Assembly: GCF_044466355.1 (NCBI RefSeq)
Contig: NZ_JBITMQ010000010.1
Span: 124,001-188,000, forward strand
DNA from: Actinophytocola sp044466355
Lineage (GTDB): Bacteria > Actinomycetota > Actinomycetes > Mycobacteriales > Pseudonocardiaceae
Reading direction: 5' to 3'
DNA length: 64,000 bases
This document shows positions 16,495 to 25,119 of the stretch, one piece after another (the stretch's first letter is position 1; each line of letters begins with the position of its first letter). The notes below the pieces were generated by a model, which made no database searches, was not told where the DNA came from, and saw nothing but the letters and a program-made list of their open reading frames with translations. Made by a program: the position numbers and the translations under genes.

Positions 16495-17361
16495 TCAGGA
16501 GACCTCGCTCAGGCCCCACGTCCCCTTCGGCGGGGTCGGTGACCGCGTCGCGGTGGCGTCCGTGGTGGGCCGGGCGCCGCCGGTGAAGCGGACGAGCGCG
16601 GCGCCGTGCTCGACCCGGCCGGGAAAAGGGTCACCGGCGAGCCTGCGGGTCAGTTCCGCGGTGGGCAGCTCGGTCCGGGACGCGGCGAGGATGAAGTTCC
16701 CGAAGCGCCGTCCGCGCAGCACCGTGGGTTCGGCGAGGACGCAGACGTGCGGGAACACCGCGAGCGCGGTCGCGACCTGCGCCCGCGCGAACGGCAGCTG
16801 CCCGCCGTCGGCGATGTTGGCCGCGTAGACCCCGTCCGGCCCCAGCGCACGGGCCACCAGCGACACGTACTCCACCGACGTGAGGTGCGCCGGGGTGCGC
16901 GCCCCCGCGAACACGTCGGCCACGACCAGGTCGAACGCCGCCTCGGGCGCCTTGGCGAGCACCGCGCGGGCGTCGCCGTGGCGGATCCGCAGCCGCCACG
17001 TGCGGTCGAGCGGCAGGTGGGCACGCACCAGCGCGACCAGCGCCGCGTCGACCTCGACCACCTGCTGGCTGGACCGGGGGCGCGTGGTGGCGAGGTAGCG
17101 CGGCAGCGTCAGCGCCCCGCCCCCGAGGTGCAGGGCCCGCAACGGCGCACCGGCGGGTGCGACGACGTCCAGCACGTGCGCGAGCCTGCGCACGTACTCG
17201 AACTCGAGCCGCGTGGGATCGACGAGGTCGACGTGTGACTGGGGCGTGCCGTTCAGCAGCAGCGTCCACGAGTCCGGCACGTCCGGATCCGGCACGAGCT
17301 CGACGACGCCGGAGTCGACCTCCTGCGTCACGGTCTCGTCGCCCCTTCGGCTGCGTCCCAC
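16495..17361 (-). CDS. Spermidine-synthase-like Rossmann-fold protein
   Basis: A 288-residue protein of the polyamine aminopropyltransferase-like group. Residues about 95-110 hold LRALHLGGGALTLPRYLA (motif I), VVEVDAALVALVRAHLP the acidic strand-2 motif, and RHGDARAVL plus FDLVVADVFAGARTPAHL the later nucleotide-binding region. In true spermidine synthases the catalytic aspartate sits near DSSDP; here the equivalent run reads ADVFAGA, so aminopropyl transfer is doubtful and methyl transfer or an unknown reaction is as likely. TAGGTT at 17368-17373, six bases before GTG 17361, suggests leaderless transcription. Confidence 0.78.
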   Translation of the reverse strand: MGRSRRGDETVTQEVDSGVVELVPDPDVPDSWTLLLNGTPQSHVDLVDPTRLEFEYVRRLAHVLDVVAPAGAPLRALHLGGGALTLPRYLATTRPRSSQQVVEVDAALVALVRAHLPLDRTWRLRIRHGDARAVLAKAPEAAFDLVVADVFAGARTPAHLTSVEYVSLVARALGPDGVYAANIADGGQLPFARAQVATALAVFPHVCVLAEPTVLRGRRFGNFILAASRTELPTAELTRRLAGDPFPGRVEHGAALVRFTGGARPTTDATATRSPTPPKGTWGLSEVS

Positions 17362-17370
17362 CCCACCAAC

Positions 17371-17622
17371 CTAACGCGGGGCGGGAATCCGTTCGTCATC
17401 GAGCGGCGCGGTGGCCACCGGGTGCTCGACCAGCGCGAGCACCTTGCCCGCCATGAAACGCGCCGTGCGCACGGGACTGCCCGTACGCGTGACCTCCACG
17501 ACCTCGACCACACCGCGGCCGATGCTGACCTCCACCCGCCGCCCGGCCCGCGTGGCCGCCACCTCGTAGGTGCGCACGGTGTCACCGGCATCGACCACGA
17601 TCTCGACCCGGTCACCCTTCAT
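17371..17622 (-). CDS. Small protein of unknown function behind an SOS-like promoter
   Basis: An 83-residue beta-rich protein (VEIVVDAGDTVRTYEVAATR, VEVSIGRGVVEVVEVTRTG). No family is recognised. The ATG at 17622 is preceded by TAGACT (reverse strand of 17629-17634) with six bases between, the classic leaderless arrangement. Immediately beyond that hexamer is a near-consensus LexA dyad shared with the divergent AlkD gene, so it may be DNA-damage inducible. It ends 9 bases before the start of the spermidine-synthase-like gene. Confidence 0.7.
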   Translation of the reverse strand: MKGDRVEIVVDAGDTVRTYEVAATRAGRRVEVSIGRGVVEVVEVTRTGSPVRTARFMAGKVLALVEHPVATAPLDDERIPAPR

Positions 17623-17634
17623 GACCCGAGTCTA

Positions 17635-17650
17635 TCAAACAAACGTTCGA
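17635..17650. promoter_or_regulatory. Probable SOS box (LexA site), one mismatch from consensus
   Basis: The sequence TCAAACAAACGTTCGA matches the actinobacterial LexA dyad TCGAAC-N4-GTTCGA at 11 of 12 dyad positions. It abuts the -10 element of the leftward small gene and lies 62 bases upstream of the AlkD start. The match is seen; LexA control is inferred from the known consensus and from the repair function of AlkD. Confidence 0.6.
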
Positions 17651-17711
17651 CGCGCGCCTGTCGGACCGCCGAAGTAGGCTGGCTCCCCACGCGACGGACA
17701 GGGAGGCTGAC

Positions 17712-18392
17712 GTGGCCGAGAAGACGGTGGTGGCCGAGCTGCTGGCCGAGCTGGCCGCGCTCGAGGACCCGAAGGCGCGCGAGGTGAACGAGCGGCACGG
17801 TGACGACCACGGCGTGAACCTCGGCAAGCTGCGTGCCATCGCGAAGCGCCTGAAGACACAACAGGAACTCGCGCGGGAACTCTGGGACACCGGCGACACC
17901 GCGGCACGGCTGCTGGCGCTGCTCGTCTGCCGCCCGAAGGCGTTCGAGCGCGACGAGCTGGACGCCATGCTGCGCGCGGCCCGCACCCCGAAGGTGCACG
18001 ACTGGCTCGTGAACTACGTCGTGAAGAAGAGCCCGCACGCCGAGGACCTGCGCCTGGCCTGGACCGCCGACCGGGACCCGGTGGTCGCGAGCGCGGGCTG
18101 GGCGCTGACCACCGACCGCGTGGCCAGGAAACCCGAGGGCCTCGACCTTCCCGCGCTGCTCGACGTCATCGAGGCGGAGATGAAGGACGCCCCGGACCGC
18201 CTGCAGTGGGCGATGAACCACTGCCTCGCCCAGATCGGGATCGACCACGCCGAGCACCGCGCCCGTGCCGTCGACATCGGCGAACGCCTCGAAGTCCTCA
18301 AGGACTACCCGACCCCACCGAACTGCACGTCCCCGTTCGCGCCGACGTGGATCAACGAGATCGTGCGCAGGCAGGAACAGCTCGTGCCATGA
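17712..18392 (+). CDS. AlkD-family DNA alkylation repair protein
   Basis: A 226-residue all-helical protein of the ALK/HEAT-repeat DNA glycosylase family. Recognisable pieces are KLRAIAKRLKTQQELARELWD, RLLALLVCRPKAF, TPKVHDWLVNYVVKKSPH, SAGWALTTDRVARK and the C-terminal WAMNHCLAQIGI. AlkD-type enzymes excise 3-methyl- and 7-methylpurines. A TAGGCT -10-like hexamer at about 17674-17679 and the dyad at 17635-17650 form a plausible damage-inducible promoter. The start is GTG 17712. The next gene begins within its stop codon (ATGA). Confidence 0.87.
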   Translation: MAEKTVVAELLAELAALEDPKAREVNERHGDDHGVNLGKLRAIAKRLKTQQELARELWDTGDTAARLLALLVCRPKAFERDELDAMLRAARTPKVHDWLVNYVVKKSPHAEDLRLAWTADRDPVVASAGWALTTDRVARKPEGLDLPALLDVIEAEMKDAPDRLQWAMNHCLAQIGIDHAEHRARAVDIGERLEVLKDYPTPPNCTSPFAPTWINEIVRRQEQLVP

Positions 18393-18979
18393 AGGAGCGG
18401 CTACTCGCCGAGCTCGACGCCCGCGTCGAGCGGCACGTGCACGGCGACTCCTCCGGCGTGCTCGACTCGAACGCCCTCGGCATCGTCAAGGAGCTGACCG
18501 CGCTGGGCGAACCGGACGCGGGCAGCCTGGCGCGGGTGGCCGCGCTGCACCTGTGCCGGTACGAGGCACTGCCACGCGAGCACGCCGACACCGACCTGCG
18601 GATGGCACACGCCATCTACACGACACTGCACCGGGTCGACCCGCGGCTGGTGCCGCCGGAGGTGCGGGAGCTCTTCGGGTTCGCGGCGCCGAAGGAGCGG
18701 GGCGTCGCGCTGCTGCGCGAGTACGAGCGGACCGGCAGCCCCGACCACCTGGCACGCGCGATCTCCCTCTTCCGGCAGGACGTGCTGGAACAGCGGGCCG
18801 ACAGCGCGTTCCACCTCGCGACGGCACTGCTGCACCGGTTCGCACGCACCGGGACGCCCGCCGACCACGAGGAGGCCGTAGCGCTCGGTCGCGACGCTCT
18901 GGCCGCCACCCCCGACGACCACCCGGACCGTGCCGAACGGCAGGCCTGGCTCGACCGGGCGACCACGCCGGATCGGTAG
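18389..18979 (+). CDS. Helical-repeat (TPR-like) protein of unknown function
   Basis: A 196-residue protein. The C-terminal 100 residues look like tetratricopeptide-type helical hairpins (DHLARAISLFRQDVLEQRAD, FHLATALLHRFARTGTPAD, HEEAVALGRDALAATPDDHP) of the kind found in CHAT-associated and bacterial NLR-like proteins, but no catalytic domain is attached. The N-terminal half is also helical and acidic. Its ATG overlaps the AlkD stop by four bases, so it is cotranslated with AlkD and may share its SOS control. No function is assigned. Confidence 0.72.
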   Translation: MKERLLAELDARVERHVHGDSSGVLDSNALGIVKELTALGEPDAGSLARVAALHLCRYEALPREHADTDLRMAHAIYTTLHRVDPRLVPPEVRELFGFAAPKERGVALLREYERTGSPDHLARAISLFRQDVLEQRADSAFHLATALLHRFARTGTPADHEEAVALGRDALAATPDDHPDRAERQAWLDRATTPDR

Positions 18980-19037
18980 CAATACCGGTAAACGTCACGG
19001 GTGGCCGGTCTCGCGCCGGGCTCGTTACGGTCGAGAG

Positions 19038-19759
19038 GTGAGGGTCGCCCGCGCCGTACTCGCCGTCCTGCTGGCCTCGGGAACCGCTGTGGTGCCCGCC
19101 GCGACCGAGGCGCACGCCGCGGCCGCGGACTGGACCGGACCGTTGAGCACGCGCGGCCGGTACATCGTCGACGCGCGGCGGCGTGGACCCGGCTCGTCGG
19201 CGCACCGGGCCGCACCGGCCAGATCCCGCCGACGGCGCGCTGGTCGATGCTCAACCTGGACTACGCGGACTTCCAGCAGTCCCGCGCGGTGCGGGTGATG
19301 CCGGACTGGAATCCCGGCGCCCGCAAGGGAGTCTGCCCGGACGGGCAGCGCGTCATCGGCCTCGCCCACACCGGCAACCGCGGGCTGTGCACGGGCTCCT
19401 GGCCTGCCGCCACCGGGTACGTCGTGGTGCGCGACGAGTCCCATGTGGACACCGACTGGGCGTCCGGGTACACGAAGGTCCAGTGCCCGCCGGACCACTA
19501 CGTCGTCGGCTACAGCGTGACGGGTGCGGCGTTCTCGGCCGCGCTGTGCGGGAAGTCCCCCACCGCGCTCGGCCGCACCGGGCGCACGGTCTGGTTCGAC
19601 CGCGGCGACAACCGGCCGGCGGGCGGTCCGGGTGGTGACTTCGCGTCCGGTCACTACAAGGGCCAGTGCACGGCGGGCGAGTACGTCGCCGGTGTCGCTT
19701 ACACCGGGCGGATCGGTTCCCGCAAGACACCGGACGCGTTGCTCTGCCGCGTCGTCTGA
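19038..19759 (+). pseudogene. Secreted cysteine-containing protein, interrupted by a frameshift
   Basis: The frame starting at GTG 19038 encodes a signal peptide (VARAVLAVLLASGTAVVPA, then EAHAAAADWTGPLSTRGRY). The body of the protein continues in a different frame from about 19184 to the stop at 19759 (RWSMLNLDYADFQQSRAV, GVCPDGQRVIGLAHTGNRG, KVQCPPDHYVVGYSVTG, YKGQCTAGEYVAGVAYTG). The switch falls in the run GACGCGCGGCGGCG near 19170-19183 and one missing base there would join the frames. The body holds three similar cysteine-containing modules of about 60 residues. TACGGT at 19026-19031, six bases before the GTG, gives a leaderless start. This is either a real null allele or a sequencing error in a GC run. 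Confidence 0.72.
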
Positions 19760-19764
19760 CTGGT

Positions 19765-19829
19765 TGGGTGGTGTCCTCGCCGGACGGGCTGATCTCGGGG
19801 AGGGGCCTTCCGATTCGGGCTTGTTGGGG
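19765..19829 (+). repeat. Dispersed repeat family A, copy 1
   Basis: This stretch shares a core of about 50-60 bases with segments at 36919-36999 and 41700-41750 (both inverted relative to it). The most conserved part contains GGACGGGCTGATCTCGGGGA at 19782-19801, followed by CCTTCCGATTCGGGCTTGTT. It lies in the spacer after the frameshifted secreted-protein gene and before the subtilisin gene. Short open frames crossing it have no codon bias and are not annotated. Confidence 0.65.
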
Positions 19830-19962
19830 TACGTCGCGGCCGCCAGGCCTCGTTGCACATCGGGCAAAAGGTGTGCACGGGTAGACCATGCGGCGCATTG
19901 ACGGTGTGTCAATTTCGGCCATTCTCAAAGGAGCGAAAATCTCGCACTCCGAGGAGGCGCAC

Positions 19963-22900
19963 ATGCCCCGACTCCCCTTACCGAGACACCGTCACCGGCT
20001 GAGAGGCCGGGCCAGACCGTGGCTCGCGCTCGCGACCGCGGTCGGCCTGTTCGCCGCTCTCGCCCCCGCCCACCAGCAACAACCCAGCATTCCCGCCCCC
20101 ATCGCCCCCGAACTCGCCGCCGAGGTCGCCGCCGCGAGCGAAGGTGAGCCCGTTCAGGCGCTCATGGTGCTCCCGAACGCGGCCGACCTGTCCGGCGAGC
20201 GGGCCGAGGTCCTCGCCACCCTCCGCGACCACGCCGCCGAGACACAGGCCGACGTCGTCAGCGCGCTCGGGGACACCGCGACCGTGGTGAACCGCTTCTG
20301 GCTCACCAACATGCTGCTCGTCGAGTTCCCCGCCGACACCGACACCCTCACGTCACTGGCCGCCGTGCCGGGCGTGGACCGGCTCGTCCCGAACTTCGCC
20401 GTCACCGCTCCCGAACCGGTTCCCGGCACGGCCGACATCTCCCCCGCCGCCGAGCTGACCTGGGGTCTGCAGAAGATCGAGGCCGCCCGCGTCTGGCAGG
20501 AGCTGGGTGTGGACGGCAGCGGCGTCCGCATCGCCACGCTCGACACCGGCGTGGACATCAGCCACCCCGACCTCGCGGGCAAGATGGTCACCGACGACGC
20601 GAGCGACCCCAGCCATCCCGGCGGCTGGATGGAGTTCGACGCGTCGGGCAACCTGGTCGCGTCCAACCCGCACGACTCGGCCTACCACGGCACGCACGTC
20701 TCGGGCACGATCCACGGCGGCGCCACCTCGGGCACCGCGATCGGCGTCGCCCCCGGCGCGGAGATGATGCACGGCCTGGTGATCCCGGGTGGTGGCGGCT
20801 CCTTCGCGCAGGTGGCCGCAGGCATGCAGTGGGCCGTCGCGCCGACCGACGCCGACGGCAACCCCGCCGGGCGGCCCGCCGACGTCGTCAGCATGTCGTT
20901 GGGCGGCAACGGTTTCCACGAGGAGATGATCCAGCCGACGCGGGCGATCCGCGCGCTCGGCTCGTTCCCCGCCTTCGCCATCGGCAACAACTGCGGCTCG
21001 CTCGGCACCGCCAGCCCCGGCAACGTGTTCGAGGCGGTCGGCGTCGGCGCCACCGACAGCGGCGACAACGTCGCGTCGTTCTCCTGCGGCGGCGTGGTGC
21101 GCAAGGACCAGTGGACGGGCGCGCCCGCCGACTGGCCGACGAGCTGGGTGAAGCCGGACATCTCCGCCCCGGGTGTCGACGTCTACTCGGCGTCGCCGGG
21201 CGGCGGTTACCGGACCCTGTCCGGCACCTCCATGGCGACCCCGCACACGTCCGGCACCGTCGCGCTGATGCTGTCGGCCGCGGGTCAGCTGCCCGTGTCC
21301 GAGGTGCTCGACGTGCTCGCCGACACCGGGTTCTGGGACGACCGCTACTCCGACGCCCCGCCGGACACCCGGTTCGGCCGCGGCCGGATCAACGCCTACG
21401 AGGCGGTGCGGTTCGTCGCGCTCGACTCCGGGATCCAGGGCACCGTCACCAACGCCGCGAGCGGTGCGCCGATCTCCGGTGCGACCCTCACGGTCACGCC
21501 GGGCGGCCGGTCGCTGACCACCGCCGCGGACGGCACGTTCACGACCAGGCTCGAACCGGGTGACTACACCGTCACCACGTCGGCGTTCGGTTACACGGAG
21601 ACCACAGTGGACGCCACGGTCGCCGCGGACTCCTTCGCCACCGTGGACGTCGGGCTCACGGCACTCCCGAACGGGCAGATCACCGGCAAGGCGGTGCTGG
21701 ACGCGTCCGGCGCCGGGCTGCCCGGTGCCACGGTGAAGGTGCTCGGCGTGCCGGCCACCCTGTCCGGCACGACCGGCACCGACGGCACGTACACGATCGC
21801 CGGGGTCCCGGAGGGCACCTACCGGCTCGCGGCGACGCACCCGACGTTCCGGGCGCCCGCCGAGGTCGAGGTGACCGTCACGGCCGGCCAGTCGGCCACC
21901 GCGGACTTCACGTTCGGGGTGCCGCCGCGCACGGTCGCGATCGTGGACAGCTCCGCGTCGCGGGCCGCCGAGTACCGGGACGTCGTGTTCGCCCCGCGTG
22001 GCATCGACACCGCGATCTACACGTGGGACCAGCTCGACCAGGCGGCACGGCACGCGACCGTGGTGCTCGGGTACGGCGTCATGACGTCGCACTACGACGC
22101 GGTCCGGTTCCAGGCGTTCCTGGACGCCACCGACGCCGCGGGCGCGGGCGTGATCTTCACCGACCACGCCTACACCACGGGCAACGGCATCCGGCAGCTG
22201 TCCCGCCACACCGGACAGCCGGCGGCGACCGGGTCCAACACCGGCGGCAGCACGTCGGCCGAGTCGTTCTACGAGGTCACCGTGGCACACCCGCTGCTCG
22301 CGGGCTACGCGGTCGGTGACCGGATCCCGATCGACACCAGCAGCCAGGCGAAGTGGGCCGCGTGGTTCACCGGCTACGAGGGTGAGGGCCGCCAGACCAT
22401 CGCGGGCTTCGGCCGCACGGTGGACGGCGTGCTCGGCGGCGGCATCGGTGTCGACCAGCGGGCGAACAACCGGCACGTGCTGCTGTCCCTGCACGGCGTG
22501 TCGGCCACCCGCGGTCCGGCGGACTGGACGCCGGAGGCGACCGAGCTGTTCCTGAACTCGATCGCGTGGGCCTCGCCCGCACCGGACCCGGACCAGCCGT
22601 ACTACGCGCTGTCGGACCTGCGGGTCTCGCCCGGTGTGGTGAAGGCGAGCGAGAACGTCACGGTGTCGGTGCAGGTGAAGAACGTCGGCAAGTCGGCGGG
22701 CACCTACAACGCGGAGCTGAAGGTCGGCGGCGCGGTCGAGGCGACGACGCCGGTGCAGCTGTCGGCGGGCCAGTCGAAGACCGTCACGTGGACCGTCGAC
22801 CCCGACCGGCTCGGCACGTTCGCCGTCCAGGTGCAGTACCTGAGCGGCTCGTTCCGGGTGCGGGCGCCACGGGTCGACCTCGCCGTGTCCACTGTGGATG

Positions 22901-24240
22901 CTCCGGGTGCCGCCGCGGTCGGCGGGCTCGCCGGCGCGACGGTGGAGCTGATCACCAACGGTCAGGTCCGTCCGCTCGGGACCACGGACGCGGCGGGCAA
23001 GCTGTCGTTCGAGATCCCGGACCCGGTCGGCCGGTACACCCTCGTGGTGCGCAAGCCGACGCCGTCCGACGGCGGCGACGCCTACCTGCTGCACCGCGAG
23101 ATCACCGTGATCGACGACGACGCGATCTCGTTCGCGCCGCGGGTCCTCGCGAGCGGTGGCGCGGCCGCCGCCTCGATCGGGGAGGACTTCGCGGTGCGGG
23201 CCACCATCGAGCTGGACGCCGCCGACGCGCGGCACACCGGCTCGGTGTTCCTGCGCCCGGAGGGCACGGCACCGCACGGCTACCGCTACGAACCGGGCAC
23301 GCTGGTGGCGACACTGGACCGGTACGAGGCGGTCACCGTGCACTCGGTGCAGCACCTCGAACAGGACTGGTTCCTGCCGAGCACGGTCGTCGGCGGTCTG
23401 AACTGGATCGACCCGTACGACGTGTCGTTCGCCTTCGGCGGTCCCGCGGAGGTCACCGTCGGCGACGTCGTCGCGGGCGAGGACGGTCAGGCCACGGTGG
23501 ACTGGTCGGTGACCGACGCGCACGGCCTGCCGTTCGCGACGGTGATGGCGTCGGACGTGCGGCCGTTCCTGACGCTGCCGGAGCGGTCAGCGCTCGAGGA
23601 CGTCGAGGGGCTGGTGCGTGCGGCGGTGCCGAACGAGCTGAAGCCGGTGCTGCGCCTGTTCGCGCCGGACGGCACCCCGGTGCGGGCCGGTTCGGTCGAC
23701 TGGAACGCGCGTCCGTTCACGTTCACGCTGGCGCCGGACACCCCGGACGGGGCCTACCGGCTGGCGCTGGACGTGGACACCGGCGGCTACTCGGGCAGGC
23801 TGACCGGCGAGGCGAAGCTGCGGGTCGGACCGGAACCGGTGGCGAAGGTGACCGTGACGGACACGCGGGGCACGTTCGCGCCGGGTGTGCACACCCAGTT
23901 CGACGTGCGCGCGGACAACACCGGCACGGCCGACTCCGGGCCGATGACCTGGACGGTGCGCATCGCCGCCGACCGCGCGCTGGCGCCGAAGGACGTGGTC
24001 CTGCGGCTGCGGGTCGGCGACACGTGGCAACGCGTCACGCTCACCCGTGACGGCGACGCACTGACCGGCACGGTCGTGGCCGACGCGGCGGTGGCCGCGG
24101 GCGAGGCCCGCACGTGGCGGATGTCGCTGCTGCTGCGCGCACCCGGCACCTACACGGTCACCGACACGTTCGCGGGCGGCGAGATCTCCGTCGCCAACGC
24201 GGACGAACTGGTGGTGGCCGAACCGGTAGGCGTCCGGTAG
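19963..24240 (+). CDS. Secreted subtilisin-like (S8) serine protease, multidomain
   Basis: A 1,425-residue exported protease. After a signal peptide (residues about 1-45) and an I9-like propeptide (60-145, ending VDRLVPNF), the peptidase domain carries Asp194 in RIATLDTGVDISHPDL, His242 in YHGTHVSGT and Ser423 in LSGTSMATPH. The C-terminal thousand residues contain two carboxypeptidase-regulatory-like domains (about 490-570 and 575-650), a glutamine-amidotransferase-like alpha/beta module (about 655-860, RTVAIVDSSASRAAEY), a CARDB-like domain (about 885-960) and further beta-sandwich modules. ATG 19963 is chosen for its AGGAGG site six bases upstream. The gene is monocistronic and ends in a strong hairpin. 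Confidence 0.93.
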   Translation: MPRLPLPRHRHRLRGRARPWLALATAVGLFAALAPAHQQQPSIPAPIAPELAAEVAAASEGEPVQALMVLPNAADLSGERAEVLATLRDHAAETQADVVSALGDTATVVNRFWLTNMLLVEFPADTDTLTSLAAVPGVDRLVPNFAVTAPEPVPGTADISPAAELTWGLQKIEAARVWQELGVDGSGVRIATLDTGVDISHPDLAGKMVTDDASDPSHPGGWMEFDASGNLVASNPHDSAYHGTHVSGTIHGGATSGTAIGVAPGAEMMHGLVIPGGGGSFAQVAAGMQWAVAPTDADGNPAGRPADVVSMSLGGNGFHEEMIQPTRAIRALGSFPAFAIGNNCGSLGTASPGNVFEAVGVGATDSGDNVASFSCGGVVRKDQWTGAPADWPTSWVKPDISAPGVDVYSASPGGGYRTLSGTSMATPHTSGTVALMLSAAGQLPVSEVLDVLADTGFWDDRYSDAPPDTRFGRGRINAYEAVRFVALDSGIQGTVTNAASGAPISGATLTVTPGGRSLTTAADGTFTTRLEPGDYTVTTSAFGYTETTVDATVAADSFATVDVGLTALPNGQITGKAVLDASGAGLPGATVKVLGVPATLSGTTGTDGTYTIAGVPEGTYRLAATHPTFRAPAEVEVTVTAGQSATADFTFGVPPRTVAIVDSSASRAAEYRDVVFAPRGIDTAIYTWDQLDQAARHATVVLGYGVMTSHYDAVRFQAFLDATDAAGAGVIFTDHAYTTGNGIRQLSRHTGQPAATGSNTGGSTSAESFYEVTVAHPLLAGYAVGDRIPIDTSSQAKWAAWFTGYEGEGRQTIAGFGRTVDGVLGGGIGVDQRANNRHVLLSLHGVSATRGPADWTPEATELFLNSIAWASPAPDPDQPYYALSDLRVSPGVVKASENVTVSVQVKNVGKSAGTYNAELKVGGAVEATTPVQLSAGQSKTVTWTVDPDRLGTFAVQVQYLSGSFRVRAPRVDLAVSTVDAPGAAAVGGLAGATVELITNGQVRPLGTTDAAGKLSFEIPDPVGRYTLVVRKPTPSDGGDAYLLHREITVIDDDAISFAPRVLASGGAAAASIGEDFAVRATIELDAADARHTGSVFLRPEGTAPHGYRYEPGTLVATLDRYEAVTVHSVQHLEQDWFLPSTVVGGLNWIDPYDVSFAFGGPAEVTVGDVVAGEDGQATVDWSVTDAHGLPFATVMASDVRPFLTLPERSALEDVEGLVRAAVPNELKPVLRLFAPDGTPVRAGSVDWNARPFTFTLAPDTPDGAYRLALDVDTGGYSGRLTGEAKLRVGPEPVAKVTVTDTRGTFAPGVHTQFDVRADNTGTADSGPMTWTVRIAADRALAPKDVVLRLRVGDTWQRVTLTRDGDALTGTVVADAAVAAGEARTWRMSLLLRAPGTYTVTDTFAGGEISVANADELVVAEPVGVR

Positions 24241-24248
24241 GCAGGTGG

Positions 24249-24280
24249 AGCCCGGTCCCGCGGCGTCGCGGGACCGGGCT
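24249..24280 (+). terminator. 13-bp perfect hairpin after the protease gene
   Basis: Arms AGCCCGGTCCCGC (24249-24261) and GCGGGACCGGGCT (24268-24280) pair perfectly around a 6-base loop, eight bases after the protease stop and before the convergent small gene ending at 24291. The sequence TTCCCC follows. Confidence 0.8.
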
Positions 24281-24290
24281 TCCCCGGCGG

Positions 24291-24464
24291 TCAGTCCGGG
24301 GGTTCGACCGCCTCGCCCTTCTTCGCGGCCTGCTCCGGAGTCTCGTCGGGTTCCTCACCCGCCACCCCGAAACCGGGGGCCTGCTCGGGTGCACCGCGCC
24401 CCGGGTCGGCCGCCGCGACCTCGTCGTGCGGCTCCTCGTGCGGCTCGAACGGTGTCGTCGTCAT
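24291..24464 (-). CDS. Small acidic protein, unknown function
   Basis: A 57-residue, highly charged, proline- and glutamate-rich protein without cysteine or a membrane segment (MTTTPFEPHEEPHDE, ETPEQAAKKGEAVEPPD). Such small disordered proteins are common in actinomycetes and are uncharacterised. GGGAGG touches the ATG directly, which is too close for a normal ribosome site, so the start or even the gene is uncertain. It is divergent from the next membrane gene across 72 bases. Confidence 0.5.
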   Translation of the reverse strand: MTTTPFEPHEEPHDEVAAADPGRGAPEQAPGFGVAGEEPDETPEQAAKKGEAVEPPD

Positions 24465-24536
24465 CCTCCCGCGATACCCGCGCACGGTGGGGTCAAACGA
24501 GGTGTACCCGGGGTCGCAGCGGGAACGTCCCTGGTC

Positions 24537-25016
24537 ATGAGGCATCCCATCGTCCGTGGAATCGTCGCGGGCGCCGCCGGCACGACGGCGCTCAACGCGG
24601 TCACCTACCTCGACATGGCGCTGCGGGCCCGGGCGTCGAGCACGACCCCGGAGGACACGGTCCGCAAGGTGGAGGCGCTGACCCACACGAGCCTGTCCGC
24701 GCGGGGCCCGGACAGCGACGCGGCGCGGAACCGGCGCGCCGGGCTCGGTGCGCTCGTCGGCATCACGACCGGCGTCGCCCTCGGCGCGCTCTACGGCGTC
24801 GTGCGGTCTCGGCTGCCGCGCCCGCCTGCCCCGCTGCTCGGCGTCGGCGCCGGCCTGGCCGCGACCGCGAGCACCGCGGCACCGATGGCGGCGCTGGGCG
24901 TCACCGACCCGAGGACCTGGTCGGCCACGTCGTGGCTGTCCGACCTCGTGCCGCACCTCGCGTACGGGCTCGTCACCGCCCTGGTCTTCGACTCGACCCG
25001 CGACCGGACCCGCTGA
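24537..25016 (+). CDS. Membrane protein of unknown function
   Basis: A 159-residue protein with three or four hydrophobic or glycine-rich helices (VRGIVAGAAGTTALNAVTYL, LGALVGITTGVALGALYGVV, GVGAGLAATASTAAPMAALG, VPHLAYGLVTALVFDS). The polar loop between helices 1 and 2 holds TPEDTVRKVEALTH. The layout resembles YagU/DUF1440-like proteins, but I cannot confirm that. The ATG at 24537 is the first in-frame start with good codon bias. A CCGGAA-CA-TTCCGG dyad lies at 25029-25042, just after its stop. Confidence 0.7.
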   Translation: MRHPIVRGIVAGAAGTTALNAVTYLDMALRARASSTTPEDTVRKVEALTHTSLSARGPDSDAARNRRAGLGALVGITTGVALGALYGVVRSRLPRPPAPLLGVGAGLAATASTAAPMAALGVTDPRTWSATSWLSDLVPHLAYGLVTALVFDSTRDRTR

Positions 25017-25119
25017 CCGGCCGCGGCGCCGGAACATTCCGGGTGTCCTCTGTGGAACCGATCGGTGCCGGACCCCCTCCAACACGCACCACATCACCTT
25101 TTCATGGAGGGGGCAGGCC

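Noticed and set aside
20353..23523. A 1,056-codon reverse frame inside the subtilisin-like protease gene
   Set aside because: Antisense to a clear S8 protease; the composition is rich in Arg, Gly and Val with no domain.
25029..25042. CCGGAA-CA-TTCCGG dyad taken as a terminator or sigma-factor promoter
   Set aside because: The stem is short, no -10 element for an ECF promoter was found at the right distance, and its role cannot be told from position.
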